Source: Candidatus Gastranaerophilales bacterium (GTDB lineage Bacteria; Cyanobacteriota; Vampirovibrionia; Gastranaerophilales; Gastranaerophilaceae). From it: DNA of 50,750 nt. A program made the position numbers and the translations under genes. A model generated the notes under the pieces. That model was not told the DNA's origin, searched no databases, and saw only the letters and a program-made list of their open reading frames with translations. Shown one piece after another: positions 8,662 to 17,069 of this stretch. The stretch lies in the NCBI GenBank assembly GCA_947630535.1, contig CANRHZ010000008.1, forward strand, positions 1 through 50,750. Direction: 5' to 3'. Numbering within the stretch: the first letter of the stretch is position 1; every line of letters begins with the position of its first letter.

Positions 8662-9834
8662 TTATTTGGTACTTATTTTAACTTCGTTTTTCTGATTAAA
8701 GTTTTCTTTTTTTGAAAGCTTAGATTTCATCTTTTTTCTTCTCATTAAATCAACAAACGCTTCAAGCCTTGTCAGGTAACCCGCTTTTCCCGTTTGTTCA
8801 TCCAATATTAAAGACAAGATGGGTATTGAAACATTTTCTCTCATCTTGGGGAAAATGTTCTGGGACATAATTTCAGGCATGCAGGTAAAAGGTGAAACAT
8901 GGATAAGGCCGTCTGCCCCTCTTTCGTTTGCATACATAACGTCCGATATACATTCAAGCGCATCTCCGCCTATATCCCTCATTAAATAGGGCTTTGCAAG
9001 CCTGTATGCACGCTCCAGATGAGTTTCGCCTTTTTTGCACATTTTAGGAATTATTGCATCCTTTAAAAATCCTGAAACGGTAAGGCTTCTTCTTGTTTGA
9101 ACACCCATTCTTCCAAGCTCTTTTTCTATATTCTGGTTTGAAAACGGGTCTAATACAAGGAAAATTTCTCCCGTTAAATCAACGTGTAAAACATCTTTAT
9201 CGGGGTCAATTTCGACTTTTGCAATTTCTCTTAAACCCTCTTTTAGCGCCTTTTTTAATTCGCTTGTTTTATTTGCCTTGTCTATAAGGTTTAAGGCTTT
9301 TTTGTATGCTTTTTCGCTATCACCCTGTTTTATTTCTCTTGCTCTGTAGTAAGAATAAAATGATTCAATTTCATCAATTGCAAAAACTTTTTTTACTGCA
9401 ATATGAATGGCTCTGAAAATTGTTATGGGGTTTTTATTTCCGGTTAAGTCTACAAGAAACTTCCACATCCCCCTAAATCCGTCATAGAGGTTTAATTCGA
9501 TAAAGTTTGCATCATATCCCATATCCGCCAAGACGTTTTTTATGCTTTTTCCGTATTCGCCCAGCCTGCATATCCCGGGGGATGTAATCATTGCAACGTA
9601 ATCCGCCCCGCCCTCAATCGCTTCGATAAAATTTCCAAGAATTAACTTATAGGGAAGGCAAATAGCCTCGGGCGAGTTTTTTGTACCCAGAGAAAGAGTC
9701 TTTTTGCTTGTGTACGGGGGAATATACGGTTCAATCCCCATTTTCCTGAGTGCTGCCGCCCAGCAGATTGAAATCGTTCCCATGTGAGGGAATGCAACTT
9801 TAATTTTCTTTTTTTGAGCTTCTTTTTTGCCCAT
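8662..9834 (-). CDS. acyl-CoA dehydratase activase-related Fe-S protein (CoA protein activase, DUF2229-like)
   Basis: 390 residues. It resembles the family of proteins related to the 2-hydroxyacyl-CoA dehydratase D-component and activase (COG3580/3581 type). The basis is the N-terminal VAFPHMGTISICWAAAL, the C-x(29)-C pair in EAICLPY (Cys59) and SPGICRLGEYG (Cys89), and the C-terminal block with Cys295 and Cys318 (SPFTCMPEIMSQNIFP). The Cys residues could hold a 4Fe-4S cluster. The family's exact reaction is unsettled, and no catalytic dehydratase subunits are adjacent. A Shine-Dalgarno (GGGGAG) precedes the ATG. A structured leader with an intrinsic terminator lies just upstream in the same orientation, suggesting attenuation control. 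Confidence 0.75.
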   Translation of the reverse strand: MGKKEAQKKKIKVAFPHMGTISICWAAALRKMGIEPYIPPYTSKKTLSLGTKNSPEAICLPYKLILGNFIEAIEGGADYVAMITSPGICRLGEYGKSIKNVLADMGYDANFIELNLYDGFRGMWKFLVDLTGNKNPITIFRAIHIAVKKVFAIDEIESFYSYYRAREIKQGDSEKAYKKALNLIDKANKTSELKKALKEGLREIAKVEIDPDKDVLHVDLTGEIFLVLDPFSNQNIEKELGRMGVQTRRSLTVSGFLKDAIIPKMCKKGETHLERAYRLAKPYLMRDIGGDALECISDVMYANERGADGLIHVSPFTCMPEIMSQNIFPKMRENVSIPILSLILDEQTGKAGYLTRLEAFVDLMRRKKMKSKLSKKENFNQKNEVKISTK

Positions 9835-9868
9835 TTTTTCTCCCCTTTTATAATTACCATTTTATATT

Positions 9869-9910
9869 AAAAAAAGAAAAAACAACACCGGCTGATTAAA
9901 ACCGGTGTTG
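9869..9910 (-). terminator. intrinsic terminator in the leader of the CoA-activase-like gene (possible attenuator)
   Basis: On the minus strand, a perfect 9-bp stem CAACACCGG (9910-9902 side) with CCGGTGTTG (9891-9883 side) has a 10-base loop and is followed by a U-rich tract (9882-9869). It lies about 35 bases upstream of the ATG of the minus-strand gene 8662-9834, in the same orientation. It therefore ends either a separate small RNA or the gene's own leader. A second small hairpin (TTATTGGCA / CGCCATAA, around 9920-9943) precedes it. Confidence 0.8.
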
Positions 9911-9976
9911 ACTAAATACTTATTATGGCGCATTGTGCCAATAACCAATACAAAACTTTTCCGTCACGATTTTTGA

Positions 9977-10015
9977 AGGTATATATAAAGTATATACTTT
10001 ATATATAACATACCT
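9977..10015. repeat. long AT-rich palindrome between two divergent leaders
   Basis: An inverted repeat with AGGTATATATAAAGTATA on the left and its complement on the right, interrupted by a 3-base bulge. The inner 26 bases (9981-10006) form a perfect palindrome. It lies in the 385-base gap between the minus-strand CoA-activase-like gene and rpsB. It could be a dimeric-regulator site or a hairpin. Apart from the terminator at 9869-9910, I see nothing else supported in this gap. Confidence 0.75.
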
Positions 10016-10089
10016 CGGTTTCTTTTATTAAAACTTTAGCAAATGTTACAAAAATTTAAAATTCGAATTTTCAAAGTTCTTAAAAAGCC

Positions 10090-10118
10090 TTGATTTTGCT
10101 TTATGTTTATTTTATTTT
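10090..10118 (+). promoter_or_regulatory. tentative rpsB promoter
   Basis: TTGATT (10090-10095), 17 bases, TATTTT (10113-10118). This would give a leader of about 95 bases before rpsB. The -10 box is weak, and the surrounding sequence is AT-rich, so chance matches are likely. Confidence 0.3.
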
Positions 10119-10219
10119 TTTATTGGAATATTGAATAATTCGTATGGTTTCTTAACCAGCCAGCGTCCATAGTGGCAGAAATTCATATTTCCCGTGTTAG
10201 AAAATGAAAGGACAAAACT

Positions 10220-10990
10220 ATGGCTATCGATTTAGTTGAATTACTTGATGCAGGTGTACACTTCGGTCACCAAACCCAAAAATGGAACCCCAAAATGAAA
10301 CCTTATATCTTCGGGGCAAAAAACGGTATTTATATTCTTGACTTAAGAAAAACCGCTCAAAAACTGGATGAAGCTTGCAATATCGTTAGAGAATACGCTT
10401 CAAAGGGCAAAAATGTTTTGTTTGTCGGAACAAAAAAACAGGCAACCGACGTTGTTGCTCAGGAAGCTCTCAGAGCCGGCGCATACTATGTAAACAGAAG
10501 ATGGCTCGGCGGCATGATGACAAACTTTGAAACAATCAGAGCAAGAGTTAACAAATTAAGAGAACTTGAAGGATTTATTGAATCCGGTGCGGCACAAAAG
10601 CTGCCTAAAAAAGAAGTTGCTCAATTAAACAGACAACTTGCAAAACTTTCAAAAACCTTGGGCGGTATCAAAGAAATGAAGGGAATGCCCGACATTGTCT
10701 TTGTTGTTGATCAGGGTAAAGAGCTTATTGCAATTAAAGAAGCAAACAAATTAAACATCCCCGTTATCTGTCTTGCAGATACGAATGCCGATCCTGACGG
10801 TATTGATTATCTTATCCCCGGTAATGATGATGCAATAAGAAGTATTAAACTTGTATCTTCAAAAATTGCAGACTCTGTTTTGGAAGGAAAAGAACTCAGA
10901 CAAAATAAAGCAAATCAGGGTAAGATTGAAAAAATCGAAGGAAAAGACGCAGGGGTTGAAGAACAGGCTCCCGTTCCCACTAAAGCATAA
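10220..10990 (+). CDS. rpsB: 30S ribosomal protein S2
   Basis: 256 residues. The diagnostic S2 start is present ([19 protein letters not shown]), as are the central block [17 protein letters not shown] and the C-terminal [21 protein letters not shown]2 binds near the platform of the 30S subunit. GAAAGGA precedes the ATG. It is followed after 55 bases by tsf, the common bacterial rpsB-tsf pair. The C-terminal ~30 residues are a charged extension ending in PVPTKA. Confidence 0.98.
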   Translation: MAIDLVELLDAGVHFGHQTQKWNPKMKPYIFGAKNGIYILDLRKTAQKLDEACNIVREYASKGKNVLFVGTKKQATDVVAQEALRAGAYYVNRRWLGGMMTNFETIRARVNKLRELEGFIESGAAQKLPKKEVAQLNRQLAKLSKTLGGIKEMKGMPDIVFVVDQGKELIAIKEANKLNIPVICLADTNADPDGIDYLIPGNDDAIRSIKLVSSKIADSVLEGKELRQNKANQGKIEKIEGKDAGVEEQAPVPTKA

Positions 10991-11045
10991 AAATTGTTTA
11001 TTTAAGGGTAAATAGGCCCTTTAATTAAAATTAAAGGAGAAAATA

Positions 11046-11924
11046 ATGAATATAACTGCACAAATGGTAAAAGAACTCAGAGAAAAAACCGGTGCCGGTA
11101 TGATGGATGCAAAAAAAGCACTCGTTGAAGCAGACGGCAATATGGAGAAGGCATCTGAAATATTAAGACAAAAAGGTATTGCTTCTGCCGATAAAAAAAT
11201 GGGCAGAATAGCTGCTGAAGGGGTTGTTTCAACCTTTATTTCGGATAATAAGGGTGCCATGGTTGAATTAAACTGTGAAACCGACTTTGTTGCAAAGAAC
11301 GACGGGTTTAGGGAAGTTGCATCAAACATTGCAAAAGTTATTGTTGAAAAGAACCCAAGCGATGTTGAATCTTTAAATAAGCTTGCCTTAAGTGACGGCA
11401 CTTTGGTTGAAGATTATATTAAAGCTCAAATTGCAAAAATCGGAGAAAAAATCACAATAAGAAGATTTATCCGCTATGATGGGGATATGTTGGCTACATA
11501 CGTACACAACTCTAAAATCGGTGTTCTTCTTCAAGTTAAGGCGCAAAACGACAGTGACGAAACAAGGGCAATTGCAAAAGATATTTGCTTGCATATAGCT
11601 TCATCCGCTCCCGAATTTATTTCAAGAGAACAAATTCCTTCTTCCGTAATAGCAGAAGAAAAAAGAATTGAAATGGGAAAAGAAGATTTGGCTAAAAAAC
11701 CTGAAAACATTAGAGAAAAAATTGTTGAAGGCAGAATAAATAAATTAATGGCAGGAAGATGCCTTTTGGAACAACCGTTTGTTAAAAGCCCTGATGAAAC
11801 CGTTCAACAGTTAATTCAAGGCAAACTTGAAATTGTTAAATTTGACAGATACGTTCTTGGTGAAGGTCTTGAAAAAAGACAGGATAATTTTGCCGAGGAA
11901 GTTATGAATCAAATTAAAGGGTAA
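11046..11924 (+). CDS. tsf: translation elongation factor Ts
   Basis: 292 residues. EF-Ts exchanges GDP for GTP on EF-Tu. The UBA-like N-terminus carries the signature LREKTGAGMMDAKKAL (residues 12-27). The core contains ELNCETDFVAKNDGF and the second family block GKIGVLL-like HNSKIGVLLQV. AAAGGAG precedes the ATG by 7 bases. It is the second gene of the rpsB-tsf operon, and a strong terminator follows 16 bases after the stop. Confidence 0.98.
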   Translation: MNITAQMVKELREKTGAGMMDAKKALVEADGNMEKASEILRQKGIASADKKMGRIAAEGVVSTFISDNKGAMVELNCETDFVAKNDGFREVASNIAKVIVEKNPSDVESLNKLALSDGTLVEDYIKAQIAKIGEKITIRRFIRYDGDMLATYVHNSKIGVLLQVKAQNDSDETRAIAKDICLHIASSAPEFISREQIPSSVIAEEKRIEMGKEDLAKKPENIREKIVEGRINKLMAGRCLLEQPFVKSPDETVQQLIQGKLEIVKFDRYVLGEGLEKRQDNFAEEVMNQIKG

Positions 11925-11940
11925 AAACCACATAAATAAA

Positions 11941-11973
11941 AAATAGCGAAGGAATTTTTCCTTCGCTATTTTT
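11941..11973 (+). terminator. intrinsic terminator of rpsB-tsf
   Basis: A 13-bp stem AAATAGCGAAGGA (11941-11953) with TCCTTCGCTATTT (11959-11971), a short loop and a T-run. It directly abuts the end of an oppositely oriented candidate small RNA. Confidence 0.93.
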
Positions 11974-11976
11974 GTG

Positions 11977-12056
11977 CAAAAAAAAGCCACTTAAAATAGT
12001 GGCTACTAGACTTGGGGAGGAGGTTTTGAGTCGGAGCCTAACGGCTTCCGCCCTTT
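11977..12056 (-). ncRNA. candidate small RNA: stem-loop, unpaired CCUCCUCCCC, terminator
   Basis: Read on the minus strand there are three parts. First, a stem-loop GCGGAAGCC-GTTA-GGCTCCG with one bulge (12051-12032). Second, a linker with CCTCCTCCCC (12023-12014), complementary to Shine-Dalgarno sequences. Third, a perfect 7-bp hairpin AGCCACT/AGTGGCT (12004-11985) followed by eight T. No minus-strand gene lies downstream that could use it as a leader, and the nearest upstream minus-strand gene (recN) ends more than 1 kb away. The layout resembles the cyanobacterial sRNA Yfr1 (stem-loop, unpaired CUCC motif, terminator), without evident sequence identity. The promoter is not clear. Confidence 0.45.
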
Positions 12057-12209
12057 AACTTATATTAGTTATTTCGTCTTAATTAAATTCATCTTTAGCA
12101 AAAATTATTTATATCGCCCAAAAGTATTAAATTTAAACTATTTACACTATTAAGATGATTTTAAACTCAACTTTTTCAGGTAAACTCTAACTTTGATTAG
12201 GAGAGATTT

Positions 12210-13073
12210 ATGCCAAAAAAATCAGTTAAGATAAAAACCCAAACCCCCGAACTTAAAGTAGTAAAAAAACCCAAAACAACCTCATATAACGATATAGATT
12301 TAAACAATTGGAAGGTATATTCTCATATTAAAACGGGTTCTCTTTGGGAGTTTCAATCAAGGGATAAAACCAACGGGCATAAATACGATTACCACGGAAA
12401 CTACATCCCCCAGATTGCAACCCAGCTTTTTGAAAGGTTTACAAAGAAAAATGATGTAATTGTGGACTTGTTTTTCGGTTCCGGCACATCGGGCATTGAG
12501 GCTCTTAATATGCAAAGAAGGTGTATCGGGGTTGAATTGAAACAAGATATGGTAGATTACGTTTCATCCAAATTTTCAAACAAGGAACTTGTTGTGGATG
12601 TAAATATAATCTGCGGAGATTCGACCACAAATCAGACAAAAGAAAAAGTCCAAGCAAGGCTTGAAATTATGGGCAAAAAACAGGCCCAGTTTGTAATTTT
12701 GCACCCTCCTTATGATACTATAATTAAGTTTTCGGACAAAAAAGAAGATTTATCAAACTGTGCTACAACCGAAGAATTTTATGAGCTTTTTGAAAAGGTT
12801 GCAAAAAACGCATATGACCTTTTGGAAAAAGGCAGATATTCAGCCCTTATTATCGGAGACGAATATAAAAATTCAAGAGTCATTCCTTTAGGGTTTGAAT
12901 GTATGAAAAGAATGGAAAACGTCGGCTTTATAACAAAAGCCATAGTTGTAAAAAATATAACGGGGAACGAAAAGGCAAAAGGAAAAGATGCCAACCTCTG
13001 GCGATATCGTGCGCTTGCGGGCGGGTTTAACATATTCGAACATGAATATATTATGACTTTCTATAAGCCCTAG
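12210..13073 (+). CDS. orphan N4/N6-type DNA methyltransferase
   Basis: 287 residues. The AdoMet-binding motif I DLFFGSGTSG is at residues 86-95. The catalytic motif IV appears later as HPPY (165-168), where the usual form is DPPY, NPPY or SPPY. The order I then IV is the gamma/alpha-like arrangement. The N-terminal ~25 residues are Lys-rich and probably disordered. It should methylate adenine N6 or cytosine N4 in DNA. No restriction endonuclease or specificity subunit is nearby, so it is probably a solitary epigenetic methylase. RNA methylation cannot be excluded from sequence. AGGAGAG precedes the ATG. Its 3' end overlaps recN by 4 bases, tail to tail. Confidence 0.8.
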   Translation: MPKKSVKIKTQTPELKVVKKPKTTSYNDIDLNNWKVYSHIKTGSLWEFQSRDKTNGHKYDYHGNYIPQIATQLFERFTKKNDVIVDLFFGSGTSGIEALNMQRRCIGVELKQDMVDYVSSKFSNKELVVDVNIICGDSTTNQTKEKVQARLEIMGKKQAQFVILHPPYDTIIKFSDKKEDLSNCATTEEFYELFEKVAKNAYDLLEKGRYSALIIGDEYKNSRVIPLGFECMKRMENVGFITKAIVVKNITGNEKAKGKDANLWRYRALAGGFNIFEHEYIMTFYKP

Positions 13074-14674
13074 TTGTTGTTAATTAATTCATTTGCAAAA
13101 GAAAGGGATTTTTCATCCGCTACCCCTGATGACATTTTGGCAAGGGCTTCAACCTTTTCACTCTCGCCAAGCATTTTTGCTTTAACAATTGTGTTTGTGT
13201 CGGTTTGCGTTTTTGTAACCAAAAACATGGTATTTGCCTTTGATGCTATAACAGGCTGGTGCGTTATTGCAAATACCTGAATTTTTTTGGAAAGCTCCGA
13301 TATTTCATTTCCGACACTTAATGAAGTTTTACCGGAAATTCCCGTATCTATTTCATCAAATATAACTGTTTTAATTTTATCCACATTTGCAAATATTGTT
13401 TTTATGCTAAGCATAACTCTTGAAATTTCTCCGCCTGATGCAGATTTAACAAGAGGAGATAAGCCTTTTGAAACATTTGTTGTAATTAAAAATTCAACCT
13501 CGTTTTTTCCTTTTGAATTGATAGCGCCTTCTTTTACTTCAATTACAAATTTAGGACATTCAAATTCAAGTTTTTTTAATTCTTCTGTGATTTTATCGGA
13601 TAACTCTTTTGAATAGTATTTTCTTTTTTCACTTATAAGCTCCGAATTTTCAGTCATTGATTTTTCAAGTTCCAATATTTCTTTTTCTATTTCATCAAGA
13701 CTTATATTTTCTGTTTGAAGGGCTTCAAGTTCTTCTTTAAATCTTTTTTGTGCTTCAAATATGTCGCCGTATTTTCTTTTCAGTTTTTCAATCAATTCAA
13801 GTCTTTCGTTTACTTCATTCAGTCTTTCGGGGTTATCCTGAAGGTTTTCTGAATAGTTTCTTAAAGTATATGCGACATCTTTTATAGTTTCAAGCGCATC
13901 AAAATAATTTTCTTGAGTTTGAGTAAAGTTTGGGTCAAAATCTTTTATTTTTGATAAATTGAACCCTATTTTCCCCATAGCCTCTACAATTGAATTATCC
14001 TCTCCTCCTAAAGACCAGTATGAGCTATAAGAGAGTTCTTTTAATTCCTGAATGTTGGATAAAACTTCAAGCTGTGAATTTAGCTTTTCTTCTTCATTTT
14101 CTTGAATGTCCGCTTTTTCAATTTCATCTATTTCAAATTTTAAAAATTCTATTTTTTCTTTATTTGAATTGAGCTTATCCGCCCCTTTTTCTAAAAGTTC
14201 TTTAAGTTGGGTGTATCTTTTATATTCTTTTAACTGTTTTTCGATTAAAGCGCCATAGCTTAAAACTTTAGAATTTATATAAGAATCTAAAAGATTGATA
14301 TGGTATTTTGTTTCCATATATGTGTAGGTTTGAAACTGGGTATGAATGTCAATAAGATGTTCTTTTTCTTCTTTAATTGCTTCAAGATTAACAAGGGCTC
14401 CGTTTATTCTGCATTTAGTGCCTGTTTGAGATATTTCTCTTGAGATAACAAGTTCTTCTCCGTTATTATCAAAGGTTATTTCAATCAGAGCATGGATGTT
14501 TTCGTTTTTTAAGACATCTTTTGAGGTTTTTGCCCCCATAACGGTATCTATTGCTTTAATTATAATACTTTTGCCCGCACCTGTTTCACCGATAAGTACG
14601 TTAAAGCCGTCGGTAAAATTTAAAAGTAATTCATCTATTAAAATAAAATTTTTAATATAAAGGGTTTTAATCAT
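13070..14674 (-). CDS. recN: DNA repair protein RecN
   Basis: 534 residues from the ATG at 14674. An in-frame TTG four codons earlier is a weaker alternative. RecN is an SMC-like ATPase that acts early in double-strand break repair. Walker A GETGAGKS lies at about 29-36. A long coiled-coil middle is followed by the C-terminal ABC half, with KSASGGEISRVMLSIKTIF and Walker B TVIFDEIDTGISG. The start overlaps the stop of nadK by 8 bases, so the two are translationally coupled in a nadK-recN order. That order is frequent in bacteria. Confidence 0.97.
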   Translation of the reverse strand: MIKTLYIKNFILIDELLLNFTDGFNVLIGETGAGKSIIIKAIDTVMGAKTSKDVLKNENIHALIEITFDNNGEELVISREISQTGTKCRINGALVNLEAIKEEKEHLIDIHTQFQTYTYMETKYHINLLDSYINSKVLSYGALIEKQLKEYKRYTQLKELLEKGADKLNSNKEKIEFLKFEIDEIEKADIQENEEEKLNSQLEVLSNIQELKELSYSSYWSLGGEDNSIVEAMGKIGFNLSKIKDFDPNFTQTQENYFDALETIKDVAYTLRNYSENLQDNPERLNEVNERLELIEKLKRKYGDIFEAQKRFKEELEALQTENISLDEIEKEILELEKSMTENSELISEKRKYYSKELSDKITEELKKLEFECPKFVIEVKEGAINSKGKNEVEFLITTNVSKGLSPLVKSASGGEISRVMLSIKTIFANVDKIKTVIFDEIDTGISGKTSLSVGNEISELSKKIQVFAITHQPVIASKANTMFLVTKTQTDTNTIVKAKMLGESEKVEALAKMSSGVADEKSLSFANELINNN

Positions 14675-15464
14675 TTCCCGCAGCAACCCCCCAGTGAAGT
14701 TTATCTCTTAAAACATCGTAAAACTCTTTATGTTCGATATTTAAAAGAAGGAGTTTTGCTTTTTTATCGTTCTTTTCAATTATGACGGGGTTTTTATCTA
14801 TGCTTGAAGATTTGCCGTCCGATATCATTTGAAAATCAGAAGCGGATGAGTGGATTTTTATTTCTATTTTGTCATTTGCAGAAACCACAATAGGACGGGC
14901 AGAAAGACTGTGAGCGCATATAGGTACTATTGTTATACATTCAATTTCAGGCGCAATAACCGCCCCCCCTGCTGACAGATTGTATGCCGTTGAACCTGTC
15001 GGAGTTGATACAATAAGACCGTCTGCAAGATAGGAACATACCTGTTTTGAATTTATTTTCAATTCAAGGCGGGAGGTTTTTGAGCATTCTATATTTTTTA
15101 TTACTATGTCATTTAAGGCGATATTATCCCCCGATTTAAGCATTAACCTATCTTCTATTCTGTATTCACCTTTTTTTAATTTATCAAGAACGGAATTCAT
15201 TTCGTTTAAATCCGCCTGAGATAAAAACCCGAGCCGTCCCATATTAAACCCGAAAACCGGAATATCGTATAAACTTGCATAGTGCGCACATTTTAAAAGT
15301 GTGCCGTCCCCTCCGATAACAATAATAAGCGAAGGAAAATCCCGCATCTCATCAAGACTTGTATATGTACAATCAAGCTTTGATGCAATATCTTCAGCGT
15401 AAGTTTTTGCATTTTCAATAGTCTTTTTATATACTACTTTTGCTTTTTTTAAATCTATTTTCAT
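14667..15464 (-). CDS. nadK: NAD kinase
   Basis: 265 residues. It phosphorylates NAD to NADP in the cytoplasm. The GGDGTLLK motif is at residues 51-58 and the second conserved block TPTGSTAYNLSAGG at 154-167. The length is typical of bacterial short-form NadK. It starts 2 bases after the stop of yajQ and overlaps recN by 8 bases, so yajQ-nadK-recN form one transcription unit. Confidence 0.97.
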   Translation of the reverse strand: MKIDLKKAKVVYKKTIENAKTYAEDIASKLDCTYTSLDEMRDFPSLIIVIGGDGTLLKCAHYASLYDIPVFGFNMGRLGFLSQADLNEMNSVLDKLKKGEYRIEDRLMLKSGDNIALNDIVIKNIECSKTSRLELKINSKQVCSYLADGLIVSTPTGSTAYNLSAGGAVIAPEIECITIVPICAHSLSARPIVVSANDKIEIKIHSSASDFQMISDGKSSSIDKNPVIIEKNDKKAKLLLLNIEHKEFYDVLRDKLHWGVAAGND

Positions 15465-15466
15465 AT

Positions 15467-15967
15467 CTATCTGTAATTTACAAACTGTAGAGGAATTTCA
15501 AAATAATCTTCTTTGCTTCTTAAAATTTTTATTACCTCTTGAAGATCGTCTTTATTCTTACCGGTTACTCTTATTTGTTCTCCTTGAATTGAGGCTTGAA
15601 CCTTTAGTTTGGAATTTTTAATTTCCGAGGTTATCTTTTTTGCAAGTTCCTGATTTAAACCTTTTTTAAGGTTAAACAACTGTTTTACGTTTCCGCCCAA
15701 GGAATTTTCAACATTTGTCGGGTCTAAAATTTTTATGCTTAAATTTCTTTTTACCATTTTTGAATGGAGAATATCAACAATATTTTTTAATTTCATTTCG
15801 TCGTTTGTGGTTATTGTAACAGACTTATCGGAATCCAGTTCTATATTTGAATTGGAATCTTTAAGGTCAAACCTTGTTTGAATTTCTCTTTTTGTTTGGT
15901 CTAGCGCATTTAAGAGCTCTTGTCTGTCAAATTCCGAAACTATATCAAAGCTGCATTCTTTTGCCAT
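15467..15967 (-). CDS. yajQ: YajQ family nucleotide-binding protein (DUF520)
   Basis: 166 residues from the ATG at 15967. The longer open frame upstream lacks the family start, whereas MAKECSFDIVSEFDRQEL is the expected YajQ N-terminus. The C-terminus EDYFEIPLQFVNYR also matches. Members bind nucleotides, cyclic di-GMP in some bacteria, and have two ferredoxin-like domains. The role here is unknown. TTAGGAG precedes the ATG. It follows rpsU, with an intrinsic terminator between them, so transcription into yajQ is probably partial read-through or starts from a local promoter. Confidence 0.93.
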   Translation of the reverse strand: MAKECSFDIVSEFDRQELLNALDQTKREIQTRFDLKDSNSNIELDSDKSVTITTNDEMKLKNIVDILHSKMVKRNLSIKILDPTNVENSLGGNVKQLFNLKKGLNQELAKKITSEIKNSKLKVQASIQGEQIRVTGKNKDDLQEVIKILRSKEDYFEIPLQFVNYR

Positions 15968-15988
15968 AATAACTCCTAACTTTAAATG

Positions 15989-16016
15989 TAAAAAAGGGGG
16001 GTAATTAAACCCCCTT
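15989..16016 (-). terminator. terminator between rpsU and yajQ
   Basis: On the minus strand, a 7-bp stem AAGGGGG/CCCCCTT (16016-16010 with 16000-15994) is followed by a T-run. It would limit read-through from rpsU into yajQ-nadK-recN. Confidence 0.8.
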
Positions 16017-16022
16017 ATATAT

Positions 16023-16196
16023 TTAAACACGTCTTTTTCTTGCCGCTTCAGATTTTCTTTTTCTTTTTACGGAAGGTTTTTCATATCTTTCTCTGCGTTT
16101 AATTTCAGATAAAATACCCGCTTTTTGAATTTTTTTCTTGAAACGTTTAAGAGCGCTTTCAATATTTTCGTTTTCTCTAACGCGTACTTCAGGCAT
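16023..16196 (-). CDS. rpsU: 30S ribosomal protein S21
   Basis: 57 residues starting at ATG 16196, chosen because AGGAGGTGAA lies at the right distance and [20 protein letters not shown] is the normal S21 start. The very basic C-terminus ([18 protein letters not shown]) is typical. S21 binds the platform of the 30S subunit and takes part in initiation. It is the first of the rpsU-yajQ-nadK-recN series, separated from yajQ by a terminator. Confidence 0.96.
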   Translation of the reverse strand: MPEVRVRENENIESALKRFKKKIQKAGILSEIKRRERYEKPSVKRKRKSEAARKRRV

Positions 16197-16289
16197 GTTT
16201 TTCACCTCCTTTATAAGAAGCATTGGTTTTAAAATACATTTTGACTATAACAAAAAGGTATTTTTAAGTCAATAAGGGTGTTATATTGT

Positions 16290-17069
16290 CTATACACCAA
16301 GAAGGGTTTTGCTTTCCGCTAAGTTCACTTTTTCTTTAATATCCATAAAAACAGACGCATTTTTGATAAAGTTATCGGGGGAGCTTGAAACATAGTAACT
16401 TACGGTATGACTGTTTTTATGGTTGCCATCCGCAATTTTTGCCATATAAAGGGCAGGATCAATAAATAAATCTTTTGGCGCAAACTTTTCTAAAATCGGC
16501 ATTAAATAAGGATAATGAGTACACCCGAGAACAATTTTTTTGCACCCTTTATCAAGTAAAACTTTTAGATGCTCGTATATGTATTTTTCGCTTTCTTTTG
16601 TATCATAGAGCCTGTTTTCAACTATTTTTACAAATTCAGGACATGCAATCTCGTATACCTTTATATTTTTATTTGCCTTTTGAATTTCTTTTGTATATTT
16701 AAGGCTTGAAACCGTGCCTTGTGTTGCCATAACTCCAATAACATCCCCTTCTTTTGCAATATACGGGGCAACAAATTGTATCAGAGGGTAAATTTTTATT
16801 TTGTCTTGAAATTCCCTGTTCAATGTTTCATAAGCAAGAGCGGAGCTTGTGTTGCAAGCCATAACAACCTTTTTTACACCCTTATTTATAAAAAAGTTAA
16901 TTATATCTCTTGTATAGGATATTATTTCTTCTTTTGTTTTGTTGCCGTATGGGAGGTGCTTTGTATCTCCAAAATAAATATAATCCCCGCCACAAGCCAA
17001 AAGCTTGTCTAATACGCTCAAACCGCCTACTCCGGAGTCAAATATACCTATAAGATTGTATTCTTTCAT
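16290..17069 (-). CDS. murI: glutamate racemase
   Basis: 259 residues. It makes D-glutamate for peptidoglycan. The N-terminal FDSGVGGLSVL is at residues 10-20. The two catalytic cysteines sit in ACNTSSA (Cys72) and LGCTHYPYL (Cys183). The start overlaps the stop of the upstream amidase by 4 bases (ATGA), so the two cell-wall genes form an operon. Confidence 0.97.
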   Translation of the reverse strand: MKEYNLIGIFDSGVGGLSVLDKLLACGGDYIYFGDTKHLPYGNKTKEEIISYTRDIINFFINKGVKKVVMACNTSSALAYETLNREFQDKIKIYPLIQFVAPYIAKEGDVIGVMATQGTVSSLKYTKEIQKANKNIKVYEIACPEFVKIVENRLYDTKESEKYIYEHLKVLLDKGCKKIVLGCTHYPYLMPILEKFAPKDLFIDPALYMAKIADGNHKNSHTVSYYVSSSPDNFIKNASVFMDIKEKVNLAESKTLLGV

